Below are positions 46,529 to 58,911 of a stretch of DNA of 64,000 nucleotides, piece after piece. Positions within the stretch are counted from its first letter, which is position 1; each line of letters opens with the position of its first letter. The notes below the pieces were generated by a model. The model worked only from the letters and a program-made list of their open reading frames with translations, searched no databases and was not told where the DNA came from. The position numbers and the translations under genes were made by a program. The DNA is from Methylobacterium organophilum (GTDB lineage: Bacteria > Pseudomonadota > Alphaproteobacteria > Rhizobiales > Beijerinckiaceae): assembly GCF_022179465.1 (NCBI RefSeq), contig NZ_BPQV01000009.1, forward strand, positions 186,001 to 250,000, in the 5' to 3' direction.

Positions 46529-47242
46529 ATGGATTCTTTTGAGCTGAACAAGGTCGCGGGCGCCGTCCTCGGGACCCTGCTCTTTGCTATTGGATCGGGA
46601 TTCGTCGCGGAGCTGATCTATCATCCCAAACCCGCCGGAAGCGCTGGCTACGCCCTGCCCGAGCCGGAGCCTGCCAAGGGCGGCGGCGAGGCCGCGGCGC
46701 CGAAGGCGGAGCCGATCGCGGTGCGCCTCGCCAGCGCCGATGCCGAGAAGGGCAAGGGCGGCACCAAGGCCTGCCAAGCCTGCCACAGCTTCGAGAAGGG
46801 GGGCCCCAACAAAGTCGGCCCCGACCTGTGGGACGTGGTGGAGCGCCAGAAGGCCCACCACGAGGGCTTCGACTATTCCGCCGGCCTCAAGGAGAAAGGC
46901 GGCAACTGGAGCTACGAGGATCTCGACCACTTCATCGAAAACCCGAAGGCCTATGTGAAGGGCACCAAGATGGCCTTTGCCGGCATCTCCTCGCCCACCG
47001 AGCGCGCCAACGTCATCGCCTATCTGCGCACGCTCTCCGACAGCCCGAAGCCCCTCCCCGCCGCCGAGAAGGCCGCAGAGAAGAAGGACGAGGCCAAGCC
47101 CGCGGAAGTCAAGCCTGCTGAAGCCAAGCCCGGCGCCCCGCCGGAGCCGCTGGCCACCGAGGCTCCCGCCAAAGCCAATCCCAACGCCGAGCAGAAGGCC
47201 AAGGCTGGCGAAGTCACCAAGGACAAGCCCACGCAGCAGTGA
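46529..47242 (+). CDS. cycM: Membrane-anchored c-type cytochrome, CycM-like
   Basis: A 237-residue cytochrome. An uncleaved N-terminal helix (VAGAVLGTLLFAIGSGFVAELIY) anchors it to the inner membrane, followed by a Pro/Ala/Glu linker, one heme c site (KACQACHSFEKGG), the sixth ligand methionine in KGTKMAFAGI and the C-terminal helix NVIAYLRTL. The domain matches mitochondrial-type cytochrome c552/CycM, which carries electrons from bc1 to an aa3-type oxidase in rhizobia. An unusual Lys/Ala/Glu/Pro-rich tail of about 65 residues follows the domain. ATG 46529 is preferred over TTG 46520. Confidence 0.9.
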   Translation: MDSFELNKVAGAVLGTLLFAIGSGFVAELIYHPKPAGSAGYALPEPEPAKGGGEAAAPKAEPIAVRLASADAEKGKGGTKACQACHSFEKGGPNKVGPDLWDVVERQKAHHEGFDYSAGLKEKGGNWSYEDLDHFIENPKAYVKGTKMAFAGISSPTERANVIAYLRTLSDSPKPLPAAEKAAEKKDEAKPAEVKPAEAKPGAPPEPLATEAPAKANPNAEQKAKAGEVTKDKPTQQ

Positions 47243-47266
47243 GGGGCTGCCAAGCACAGAATCGAC

Positions 47267-47294
47267 AGGCCGGGCCGAGCGCCCGGCCTTTTTT
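47267..47294 (+). terminator. Rho-independent terminator after the CycM-like gene
   Basis: AGGCCGGG (47267-47274) pairs with CCCGGCCT (47282-47289), with a 7-nt loop, and is followed by six T residues. It is 25 bp after the cytochrome gene stop and is the clearest terminator in the window. Confidence 0.85.
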
Positions 47295-47404
47295 CGTTTC
47301 CGGAGGACGCGGACGCCCCTGCGCGGAGGTGACGGCTTGGCGGGTGCGCCCGCGCCGTCCTAGAACGGCGCCCCAGCATCGAGAGATCGGGAGACAGCGC
47401 CACC

Positions 47405-49327
47405 GTGACAGGACAGCCCGCCATCGGCCGCCGTAGCTTCCTTGCCGGAGCGCTCGCCGCCGCAGCCCTGACGGCCCCCGCCCGCGCCGCGGAGAAGGGG
47501 GGAGCGGGCGCAGCGCTTGGCGGCCTCTCGGCGCAGGAAGCACCGGGCAGCTGGCGACACGCCCTGACCCTGCTCGGCGCCCCGAAATACGGCTCCGACT
47601 TCACCCATTTCGACTACGCCAACCCGGACGCGCCAGTGGGCGGTCTCGTGCGCCTCGGGGCGCAGGGTGGGTTCGACAACCTCAACTACATCGTCAACGG
47701 CCTGAAGGGCGACCTAGAGGGCGGCATCCTCCAGATCTACGACACACTGATGGAGAATGCTGGCGACGAGCCGTTCTCGTCCTACGGCCTCCTAGCCGAG
47801 AGCGTGCGGGTGGCCGATGACGGCGGTTCGGTCACGTATCGTCTGCGCGAGGGCGCCCGCTGGCACGACGGCAAGCCGGTGACCGCCGAGGACGTGGCCT
47901 GGTCCTTCGACACCCTGAAGGCCAACAGCCCCTTCCACGCCTCCTACTACCACAACGTCACCGCCGCCGAGCCGAACGGCGCCCGCGAGATCACCTTCCG
48001 CTTCTCGGAGAAGGGCAACCGGGAACTGCCGCAGATCGTTGGCGAGATGCAGGTGATGCCCAAGCACTGGTGGACCGGCACCACCAAGGACGGCAAGGCC
48101 CGCAACCCGGCCGAGACGACCCTGGAAATCCCCCTCGGCTCGGGCCCTTATAAGCTCGTCAGGATCGATCCCGGCCGCTCGGCCACCTACGAGCGCGTCA
48201 CCGATTACTGGGGCAAGGACCTGCCGGTGAATCGGGGGCGCAATAATTTCGGCACCCTGCGCTTCGAGTATTTCCGCGACGGCAGCGTGCTCCTGGAGGC
48301 GTTGAAGGGCGACCTCTACGATTTCCGTTCGGAGAACATCGCCCGCAACTGGGCGACCGCCTATGACGACTTCCCCGCGGTGAAGGAGGGACGGCTCGTC
48401 AAGGAGGAGTTCCCGAGCCGCGGCACTGGCATCATGCAGGCCTTCGCCTTCAACCTGCGCCGAGACATGTTCAAGGACGAGCGGGTGAGGCGCGCTTTCA
48501 ATCTCGCCCTGAACTTCGAGGAAATGAACCGGCAGCTCTTCTACGGGCTCTACAAGCGGATCGACTCCTACTATTTCGGCTCGGATCTCGCCTCCTCCGG
48601 CCTGCCTCAGGGCAAGGAGCTGGAGATCCTGCAAGGCCTCAAGGACAAGGTGCCGGCGAGCGTCTTTACCGAGCCCTACACCAACCCCGTGAACGCGAGC
48701 CCCGAGCAGGTGCGCGCCAATCTGCGCGAGGCGGTGAAGCTCCTGCGCGAGGCCGGCTACGAACTGAAGAGCAGCCAGATGGTGCATGCCGCCAGCGGCA
48801 AGCCGCTCACGGTCGAGTTCCTGGAATTTCAGAACGTGTTCGAGCGGGTGATCCTGCCCTACCAAGCCCAGCTCAAGCTCATCGGCATCGGCTCCTCGAT
48901 CCGAGTGATCGACCAGGCGCAGTACCAGAATCGGATGCGCAGCTTCGACTTCGACATCACCACAACGAACTGGCCGGAATCGCTCTCGCCCGGCAACGAG
49001 CAGCGGGAATACTGGGGCTCGAAGGCCGCAGACCAGCCGGGCTCGCGCAACATCCTTGGCATCAAGGATGCGGCCATCGACGCCCTGATCGAGCAGGTGA
49101 TCTTCGCCAAGGACCGCGAGACCCAGCTCGCCGCGACCCACGCCCTGGACCGGGTGCTGCTCGCCCACCACTTCGTGGTGCCGCAATGGGCCTCCGGCGT
49201 GACTCGGACGATCCGATGGAACCGCTTCGCCCGTCCCGAGATCTTGCCGAGATACGGCAGTTCGGGATTTCCCACGACGTGGTGGTACGACGACAAGCTC
49301 GCAGCCAAGACCGGGGCACCGCGTTGA
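47405..49327 (+). CDS. yejA: Extracellular solute-binding protein, YejA-like (copy 1)
   Basis: A 640-residue periplasmic protein of the peptide/microcin C-binding family (SBP_bac_5). It starts at GTG 47405 with a Tat-type signal (GRRSFLAGALAAAALTAPARA). The mature part has ALTLLGAPKYGSDFTHFDYAN, LREGARWHDGKPVTAEDVAWSF and NPAETTLEIPLGSGPYKLV; residues QREYWGSKAADQPGS and NILGIKDAAIDALI are typical of YejA. It is followed by a second, divergent paralogue with overlapping stop and start, and by yejB. Confidence 0.9.
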   Translation: MTGQPAIGRRSFLAGALAAAALTAPARAAEKGGAGAALGGLSAQEAPGSWRHALTLLGAPKYGSDFTHFDYANPDAPVGGLVRLGAQGGFDNLNYIVNGLKGDLEGGILQIYDTLMENAGDEPFSSYGLLAESVRVADDGGSVTYRLREGARWHDGKPVTAEDVAWSFDTLKANSPFHASYYHNVTAAEPNGAREITFRFSEKGNRELPQIVGEMQVMPKHWWTGTTKDGKARNPAETTLEIPLGSGPYKLVRIDPGRSATYERVTDYWGKDLPVNRGRNNFGTLRFEYFRDGSVLLEALKGDLYDFRSENIARNWATAYDDFPAVKEGRLVKEEFPSRGTGIMQAFAFNLRRDMFKDERVRRAFNLALNFEEMNRQLFYGLYKRIDSYYFGSDLASSGLPQGKELEILQGLKDKVPASVFTEPYTNPVNASPEQVRANLREAVKLLREAGYELKSSQMVHAASGKPLTVEFLEFQNVFERVILPYQAQLKLIGIGSSIRVIDQAQYQNRMRSFDFDITTTNWPESLSPGNEQREYWGSKAADQPGSRNILGIKDAAIDALIEQVIFAKDRETQLAATHALDRVLLAHHFVVPQWASGVTRTIRWNRFARPEILPRYGSSGFPTTWWYDDKLAAKTGAPR

Positions 49328-51186
49328 GCGGCCGGACGACGCGCCGGACCCTGCTGGCCGGCGCAGCTTCCCTCTCCACGCTCCCCCTCCTGCCGAGGGG
49401 GACGAGGGCTGAGGCTGCCCGGACCGTGCATGGCCTGTCGAGCTTCGGCGAGCTGAACTACGCGCCCGACTTCAAGGCCTTCGACTACGTGAACCCGGAG
49501 GCGCCCCGGGGCGGGAACTTCGCGGCCCAGCTCACGCAGACCTTCGGCAATCAGGCCTTCGACACCTTCGATACGCTTAACCCCTATGTCTTCCGCGGCA
49601 ACGGGGCAGCGGGCATCAACCTGACCTTCGACAGCCTGATGATGCGGGCGCTGGACGAGCCGGACGCGGTCTACGGCCTCGTCGCCCGAGCCGTAGAGGT
49701 GAGCGCGGACGGGCTCGCCTACCGCTTTCTCCTGCGGCCGCAGGCCTGCTTCCACGACGGCACCAAGCTGACGGCGAAGGACGTCGCCTTCTCCCTCGCG
49801 ATTCTGAAGGAGAAAGGCCACCCGACCATCTCCCAGGTGATCCGCGACATGGCGGAAGCGAAGGCGGAGGACGACACCACCCTACTCGTGCGCTTCGAGG
49901 CCGGCCGCAGCCGCGACCTGCCCCTGATCGTGGCACAGCTGCCGATCTTCTCGGCGGCGAGCTTCGAGGGCCGCGATTTCGAGGCGCCGACCCTCAAGGC
50001 GCTGCTCAGCTCCGGCCCCTACCGGGTCGGGCGCATGGATATCGGCCGCTTCATCGAGTTGGAGCGGGTGCCCGATTACTGGGCCGCCGACCTGCCGGTG
50101 ATGATCGGCCAGAACAATTTCGACCGAGTGCGCTACGAGTATTTTCGCGACCGGCAGGTGGCCTTCGAGGCCTTCAAGGGGGGCGCCTTCAGCTATCGCC
50201 AGGAATTCACCGCTCGGATCTGGGCCACGGGCTACGATTTCCCCGCCGTGCGCGAGGGACGGGTGAAGCGCGAGACGGTGGAGGACGAATCCCCCGCCAA
50301 CATCCAGGGCTGGTTCTTCAACACGCGGCGGCCAGTCTTCAAGGATCCGCGGGTGCGCGAGGCGATCGGCCTGTGCTTCGACTTCGCCTGGACGAACCGC
50401 ACGGCGATGTTCGGCGCCTATGCGCGCACGAGCTCCTTCTTCGAGAAAACCGACATGATGGCCAAGGGGCCGCCCTCGGATCTCGAACGCGCCCTGCTCG
50501 AACCCCTCCGCGGCCAGGTGCCCGACGAGGTCTTCGGCGAGCCCTGGACGCCTCTGGTCTCGGACGGCTCGGGGCAGGACCGGAGGCTCCTCGCTCAGGC
50601 CAACTCCCTCCTTAAGGAAGCCGGCTGCGTGCGCGAGGGCAGCCTTCTCAAGCTGCCGGGCGGTAAGCCGCTGGAATTCGAGTTCCTCGACACCGATCCG
50701 GTCTGGGAGCCGATCGTCCAGCCCTTCATCCGCAACCTGTCGCTGCTCGGCATCAAGGCCGTGCAGCGCACAGTGGACGCCTCGCAGTATCAGGCGCGGG
50801 TGCGCGACTTCGATTTCGACGTGACCTCCCGGGCGAGTTCCGGCGACGCCACGCCCGGGCCGGAGCTGCGCGAGGCCTACGGCTCCCGCTCGGCGACGAT
50901 CCCCGGCTCGAACAACCTGATCGGCGTCGCCGACCCGGCAGTGGACGCGCTCCTCGACAAGATCGCCGGCGCGACATCGCGGGCGGACCTCACCATCGCC
51001 TGCCGGGCGCTCGACCGGGTCCTGCGGGCCGGTCGCTACTGGATCCCGATGTGGTACTCAGCCAACTACAGGCTGGCGGTCTGGGACGTGTTCGGCCGCC
51101 CGGCCAAGGCGCCAAAATACGCGCTGGGCGTGCCGAGCCTGTGGTGGTTCGACGCCGACAAGGCCCGGCGGATCGGGCGGGAGTGA
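49324..51186 (+). CDS. yejA: Extracellular solute-binding protein, YejA-like (copy 2)
   Basis: A 620-residue paralogue of the preceding binding protein. TTG 49324 overlaps the upstream stop (TTGA) and leads directly into a Tat-type signal (GRTTRRTLLAGAASLSTLPLL). The mature part has HGLSSFGELNYAPDFKAFDYVN, LRPQACFHDGTKLTAKDVAFSL and SGPYRVGRMDIGRF. The two copies share layout but differ in most residues, so the duplication is old. The yejB gene begins 10 bp after the stop. The two proteins may give the importer different peptide specificities. Confidence 0.88.
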   Translation: MSGRTTRRTLLAGAASLSTLPLLPRGTRAEAARTVHGLSSFGELNYAPDFKAFDYVNPEAPRGGNFAAQLTQTFGNQAFDTFDTLNPYVFRGNGAAGINLTFDSLMMRALDEPDAVYGLVARAVEVSADGLAYRFLLRPQACFHDGTKLTAKDVAFSLAILKEKGHPTISQVIRDMAEAKAEDDTTLLVRFEAGRSRDLPLIVAQLPIFSAASFEGRDFEAPTLKALLSSGPYRVGRMDIGRFIELERVPDYWAADLPVMIGQNNFDRVRYEYFRDRQVAFEAFKGGAFSYRQEFTARIWATGYDFPAVREGRVKRETVEDESPANIQGWFFNTRRPVFKDPRVREAIGLCFDFAWTNRTAMFGAYARTSSFFEKTDMMAKGPPSDLERALLEPLRGQVPDEVFGEPWTPLVSDGSGQDRRLLAQANSLLKEAGCVREGSLLKLPGGKPLEFEFLDTDPVWEPIVQPFIRNLSLLGIKAVQRTVDASQYQARVRDFDFDVTSRASSGDATPGPELREAYGSRSATIPGSNNLIGVADPAVDALLDKIAGATSRADLTIACRALDRVLRAGRYWIPMWYSANYRLAVWDVFGRPAKAPKYALGVPSLWWFDADKARRIGRE

Positions 51187-51196
51187 AGGCGGACCC

Positions 51197-52300
51197 ATGC
51201 TCGGCTATATCCTGCGCCGCCTCGCCCTGATGGTGCCGACTATCTTCGGCATCATGCTGGTCACCTTCGCGATCATCCAGTTCGCCCCCGGCGGCCCGGT
51301 GGAGCGGGTGCTGGCCCAGCTCCAGGGCCAGCAGGAGGGCTCGCTCTCGCGCATCACCGGCGGCCAGGGCGATCTCGGCGGCGGCGCGGCCCGGAGCAGC
51401 GGCGGCTCCGAGAATTCCCGCTACCGCGGCGCGCAGGGCCTCGATCCGGCCTTCATCAAGAAGCTCGAGACGCAGTTCGGCTTCGACAAGCCGGCTCCCG
51501 AGCGCTTCGCCAAGATGCTCTGGGACTACCTGCGCTTCGATTTCGGCAAGAGCTATTTCCGCGACGTCTCGGTGCTGCAGCTGATCCGCGAGAAGCTGCC
51601 CGTGTCGGTCTCGCTCGGCCTATGGATGACGCTGATCTCCTACGCGATCTCGATCCCCCTTGGCATCCGCAAGGCGGTGAAGGACGGCTCGCGCTTCGAC
51701 ATCTGGACCTCCAGCGTGGTCATCATCGGCTACGCGATCCCGAGCTTCCTGTTCGGCATCCTGCTGATCATCCTGTTCGCCGGCGGTTCCTTCGTGCAGA
51801 TCTTCCCGATCCGCGGCCTCACCTCGGAGAACTTCGCCACCCTGAGCCTGTGGGGGAAGCTGGTGGACTACGCCTGGCACCTGACGCTGCCGCTGGCCGC
51901 CCTGGTGCTTGGAGCCTTCGCGACCTCGACCCTGCTCACCAAGAACTCGTTCCTCGACGAGATCCGCAAGCAATACGTGCTCACCGCCCGGATGAAGGGA
52001 CTCTCCGAAAGCCGGGTGCTCTACGGGCACGTCTTCCGCAATGCGATGCTGATCGTGATCGCGGGCTTCCCCGGCGCCTTCATCACGGCCTTCTTCACCG
52101 GCTCCCTGCTGATCGAGACGATCTTCTCCCTAGACGGGCTCGGGCTGCTGTCCTTCTCCTCGATCGTCGGGCGAGACTATCCGGTGGTCTTCGCGACCCT
52201 CTACATCTTCTCCCTGCTCGGGCTCGCGGTGAACCTGCTCTCCGACCTGATCTATACTTGGATCGACCCGCGCATCGATTTCTCGGCCAGGGCGGCGTGA
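51197..52300 (+). CDS. yejB: YejB-like peptide ABC transporter permease
   Basis: A 367-residue inner-membrane permease of the dipeptide/microcin C importer family. The N-terminus MLGYILRRLALMVPTIFGIMLVTFAIIQFAPGGPVE is standard, followed by a Gly/Ser-rich periplasmic insertion that is characteristic of YejB, then the transport domain with the EAA loop YVLTARMKGLSESRVLYGHVFRNAML. It normally pairs with YejE (second permease) and YejF (ATPase). Neither is present here: a 16-codon reading frame and then an acetyltransferase gene follow. Confidence 0.93.
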   Translation: MLGYILRRLALMVPTIFGIMLVTFAIIQFAPGGPVERVLAQLQGQQEGSLSRITGGQGDLGGGAARSSGGSENSRYRGAQGLDPAFIKKLETQFGFDKPAPERFAKMLWDYLRFDFGKSYFRDVSVLQLIREKLPVSVSLGLWMTLISYAISIPLGIRKAVKDGSRFDIWTSSVVIIGYAIPSFLFGILLIILFAGGSFVQIFPIRGLTSENFATLSLWGKLVDYAWHLTLPLAALVLGAFATSTLLTKNSFLDEIRKQYVLTARMKGLSESRVLYGHVFRNAMLIVIAGFPGAFITAFFTGSLLIETIFSLDGLGLLSFSSIVGRDYPVVFATLYIFSLLGLAVNLLSDLIYTWIDPRIDFSARAA

Positions 52301-52347
52301 GCGGCGGGACGGGGCGGTGGACGCACGCTCCGGTGATGAACCGGTAG
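52297..52347 (+). pseudogene. Possible truncated start of yejE
   Basis: A GTG overlapping the yejB stop (GTGA at 52297-52300) opens a 16-codon frame, MSGGTGRWTHAPVMNR, ending in TAG at 52345-52347. The overlapping start is how yejE normally follows yejB, and RWTHAPVMNR resembles the RW.LSP.NRR start of YejE proteins, but it stops there. It is read as the remnant of yejE left by a deletion. The match is short, so this is tentative. Confidence 0.35.
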
Positions 52348-52424
52348 CGTCTGCCACCTCCCGTTTGCCGCGGCGCGGCGCGGCTGCTATCGGCGCGCGA
52401 CCCGCTTTGCCGTAGCGCCGACCC

Positions 52425-52931
52425 GTGACCGCCCTTCCCCTGCTCATCCGGCCCGAGACACCCGACGACGCGCCCGCCATCGAGCGGCTGCATGCCCGCG
52501 CCTTCGGCCCCGGCCGCTTCGCCCGCACGGCCTATCGCCTGCGGGAGGGCGTGGGGCCGCTGCCGGAGCTCTGCTTCACGGCCCTGGTCGGCACCTATCT
52601 GGTCGGCTCCGTGCGGGTCGGCCCGGCGGAAGCGGCGGGGCGGCCACTCCTGGTACTCGGGCCGCTCACCGTCGACCCGGCTTTCGGCGACCGCGGCATC
52701 GGCTCGGCCCTGATGCACAGGAGCCTCGAGGCGGCCAAGGAGGCCGGCCACGGCCTCGTCGTACTGGTGGGCGACGCGCCCTATTATCGGCGCTTCGGCT
52801 TCAGCCCCGTGCCTCCGGGCCGACTCGTGCTGCCCGGCCCGGTCGACCCGGCCCGCTTCCTCTGGCTGGAACTCGCCGAGGGCGCCTGCGGCACGGCCTT
52901 CGGGAACGTGAGCGCCCCCCGAGCACGTTGA
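52425..52931 (+). CDS. GNAT N-acetyltransferase, YhbS-like
   Basis: A 168-residue GCN5-type acetyltransferase starting at GTG 52425. It has LLIRPETPDDAPAIERLHARAF, the acetyl-CoA segment LGPLTVDPAFGDRGIGSALM, and GDAPYYRRFGFSPVPPG near the end, which place it with the YhbS group. The substrate is unknown. It lies where yejE and yejF would be expected; whether it was always next to the yej genes cannot be told. Confidence 0.86.
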   Translation: MTALPLLIRPETPDDAPAIERLHARAFGPGRFARTAYRLREGVGPLPELCFTALVGTYLVGSVRVGPAEAAGRPLLVLGPLTVDPAFGDRGIGSALMHRSLEAAKEAGHGLVVLVGDAPYYRRFGFSPVPPGRLVLPGPVDPARFLWLELAEGACGTAFGNVSAPRAR

Positions 52932-53242
52932 CCCGCCCGCATTCAGGCGGAGGGACACCGATGCTTCATGGAGCGCCTCTCCTCGCCCCTTGGGCGAGGG
53001 GAACCGCGCGCAGCACGGTGGAGTGAGTTTTTTACCGTGCGCGCGGCGGGGAAGCACGGCGCAGCCCTCTCCGTCCGCTTCGCGGCCACCTCCCCCAAAG
53101 GGGGAGGAAAGGCGCTTGCGACCGCGGCGATCATCTGGGAGCCGTCTCGGCCCAACGCGCGTCCAGGACAAAACGAAAAAAGCCCGCGACGCTCTCGCGC
53201 GGCGGGCTTTTCGGTGTCTCGATGCCGAGAGGCTGGCGGCGC
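52932..53242. repeat. Intergenic palindromic repeat element
   Basis: A 311-bp gap without a gene. It contains two hairpins: CCTCGCCC/GGGCGAGG (52981-52999) and CCTCCCCC/GGGGGAGG (53089-53107), with AAGCACGGCGCAGC between them. The same arrangement of a C-rich hairpin, a GCACGGC-CAGC core and a second C-rich hairpin appears in the atp operon at 56315-56436, so this looks like a dispersed non-coding repeat family. The atp terminator lies at its right end. Confidence 0.5.
53171..53211 (-). terminator. Terminator of the atp operon
   Basis: AAAAGCCCGC (53178-53187) pairs with GCGGGCTTTT (53202-53211). On the minus strand the stem is followed by TTTTTTCGTTTT, a clear rho-independent terminator 32 bp after the atpC stop. 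The T-residues on the other side could also stop plus-strand transcripts. Confidence 0.85.
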
Positions 53243-53644
53243 CTAGAAGTTCAGCGCGTTCTTGGCTTCGCGCAGCTGCGCGATATGGCCGTTGAGCTCC
53301 TCGCGCTTGGCGAGGTCCTCAGTGGCGTCGCGGGCCATTTCGGTCGCCTCGATCTCCTGATCGATCATGGCCGGGTTGACCTCCTCGATCGGGGCAGCGC
53401 GCTCGGCCAGGACCGTCACGGCAGCGGGGCCGATATCGGCGAAGCCGCCCTGCACGTAGATGCGCTTGCCGCTGCCAGCCCGCTCGGTGACGGTGATGAC
53501 GCCGACCTTGAGCGAGGTCAGGACTGGGGCATGGCCCGGCAGGACGGTCATGTCGCCCTCGGTGCCGGGCAGTTGCACGGCCTCGACCTCGCCGGAATAC
53601 AGCGTCCGCTCGGGGCCGACGAAATCGAACTGGAAGGTGGCCAT
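53243..53644 (-). CDS. atpC: ATP synthase epsilon subunit
   Basis: A 133-residue F1 epsilon subunit of the central stalk, which couples rotation to catalysis and inhibits hydrolysis. It begins TFQFDFVGPERTLYSGEVEAVQLPG with GDMTVLPGHAPVLTSLK, the beta-sandwich signature, and ends in the helical hairpin AREDLAKREELN-like region. It is the last gene of the operon; a small membrane-protein gene separates it from atpD. Confidence 0.95.
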   Translation of the reverse strand: MATFQFDFVGPERTLYSGEVEAVQLPGTEGDMTVLPGHAPVLTSLKVGVITVTERAGSGKRIYVQGGFADIGPAAVTVLAERAAPIEEVNPAMIDQEIEATEMARDATEDLAKREELNGHIAQLREAKNALNF

Positions 53645-53669
53645 CTTCAGAAGGTCCCGAGTGTTGAAC

Positions 53670-53921
53670 TCAACGCCGGCCCCGGTCGGCCAGGAAGCCG
53701 GCCCCGAAGCCGACGATGGCGCCGATCACGGCGTAGATCCCGACATGCTGGAGCTGGCCGGTGGTCAGCTCGCCGCCTCGAGCGCCCGCCGTCGAGTCCC
53801 TGTCCTGGACCTCGACGCTGAGCGGCCCGAGCTTGATCTCCGTCGCCTGGGGGCGGGTCAGGAAGCCGACGAGGCCCCCAACCACGAGCCCGACCAGGAA
53901 AAGGACGACCTTGGCGTTCAC
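53670..53921 (-). CDS. Small two-helix membrane protein inside the atp operon
   Basis: An 83-residue protein from GTG 53921. An N-terminal helix (VVLFLVGLVVGGLVGFL) is followed by a soluble middle (KLGPLSVEVQDRDSTAG) and a second helix (VGIYAVIGAIVGFGAGFLA) with a basic end. Both helices are Gly-rich, suited to tight packing. I recognise no family. It lies 12 bp after the atpD stop and 25 bp before atpC, so it must be transcribed with the F1 genes. Confidence 0.72.
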   Translation of the reverse strand: MNAKVVLFLVGLVVGGLVGFLTRPQATEIKLGPLSVEVQDRDSTAGARGGELTTGQLQHVGIYAVIGAIVGFGAGFLADRGRR

Positions 53922-53933
53922 GTGCCGGCGCCC

Positions 53934-56292
<2,359 letters not shown>

Positions 56293-56314
56293 CGGGGGCG
56301 TCCGGGTCCGTTCA

Positions 56315-56436
56315 AGAGAGCCTCTCCTCCCCCCTTGCGGAGAGGAGTCGGAGGTGAGGGTGGTTCAAGGCACGGCAGAGCTGCATCCGGCACCACCCCC
56401 ACCCGAACCCCTCCCCGCCAGGGGGAGGGGACGGTG
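56315..56436. repeat. Palindromic repeat between atpA and atpG
   Basis: The gap contains CTCTCC/GGAGAG (56322-56344) and CCCCTCCCC/GGGGAGGGG (56408-56430), separated by a region with GGCACGGCAGAGCTGCATCC. It resembles the element at 52932-53242 in order and composition. In the middle of an essential operon it may affect mRNA processing or the relative output of atpG and atpD. Confidence 0.5.
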
Positions 56437-56439
56437 CCT

Positions 56440-57969
<1,530 letters not shown>

Positions 57970-58040
57970 CGTCGGGCCTCTTTAAGGTCTTAGGCGGTCT
58001 GTTCGGGTGTCGGTCGGCTCACGCGAGGTCTTGAAGAACC

Positions 58041-58610
58041 TCAGCGGGCCTCCCGCATGGCAAGGCGAATGCTGTTGAGCTTGGTGCGAAGCGAGGCGTC
58101 GACCATGCGCGAGCCGATCTTCACGACGAGGCCGCCGATCAGGGACGGATCGACGTGAAGGTCGAGATCGACCTCGGCGCCGGCGACCTCGCGGAGCGCG
58201 GTCTTGATCTCCTCGATCAGCGCGTCGGACGGCTTCTCGGCGACGCGGATCTCGGCCCGCACCACGCCCTTAGACTCGCGCACCTTCTCGCGGAAGGCGC
58301 GGATCATGTCCGGCAGGGCGAACAGTCGGCGGTTCGAGGCGGAAAGCTTGATGAAGTTAGAGGCGAGTCCCGAGATGCCGGCCTTGGCCAGCACGGCGGT
58401 GACGGCGGCTGTCTGCTCCTCGGCGGAGAACGCCGGGCTCTTCACCAGGCGGCGAAGATCCGCGCTTTCCTTCAGAAGGGAATCGAAACGGTCGAGATCT
58501 GCGGCGACGGAATCGACCTGCCTCTCGTCCCGGGCGAGCTCGAAGAGCGCGAGCGCGTAACGGCCTGCCACGCCCGCAACCAGGGGACCTTCGGAACCGT
58601 TCTGCGCCAC
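58041..58610 (-). CDS. atpH: ATP synthase delta subunit
   Basis: The delta (OSCP-like) stator subunit, 189 residues, which links F1 to the peripheral stalk. The N-terminal helical bundle has VAGRYALALFELARDERQV and KESADLRRLVKSPAFSAEEQ; the C-terminal part has VDPSLIGGLVVKIGSRMVDASL. It is the first gene of the operon. The Fo genes are elsewhere, as usual in alphaproteobacteria. Confidence 0.95.
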   Translation of the reverse strand: MAQNGSEGPLVAGVAGRYALALFELARDERQVDSVAADLDRFDSLLKESADLRRLVKSPAFSAEEQTAAVTAVLAKAGISGLASNFIKLSASNRRLFALPDMIRAFREKVRESKGVVRAEIRVAEKPSDALIEEIKTALREVAGAEVDLDLHVDPSLIGGLVVKIGSRMVDASLRTKLNSIRLAMREAR

Positions 58611-58911
58611 CCGTCGCTCTCTCTTATCCTTGTCCGCCGGTCTCGGCCCGGTGCGCGCCTGAAGGCGGCGGCTCGGAGAACCGTTGGAATTGGGAAAGCG
58701 CCGGGCCCGACGGGATCAAGCGACCCCCCCTCTCACGGCGCGGCTGTCGCCTAGCATGGGTTCGCGTCGCTGCGCAAGGCGACGTTTCTCCGGCGAATTC
58801 GCGGTTTTTTGCTGGCGAAAGGCGCCCACGCCAGGCGCAGCTGCTCCGTCCCTCCACGGGAGAATGCCCGCGCCGCGTGTGCTCCGATTGTGTCAGACCG
58901 GGTCCGCCTTT
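58611..58911. promoter_or_regulatory. Gap upstream of the atp operon
   Basis: A 301-bp stretch between bioD (ending here) and atpH (starting here), both on the minus strand. It must hold the atp promoter, but no hexamer pair stands out. Nothing coding is convincing; a 77-codon opening on the minus strand has the Arg/Ala/Gly bias of a shadow frame. Confidence 0.4.

Noticed and set aside
52932-53242. A possible CRISPR array or insertion-sequence end in the repeat-rich gap after the acetyltransferase gene.
   Set aside because: There are no regularly spaced direct repeats, no transposase frame and no target duplication, only palindromes.
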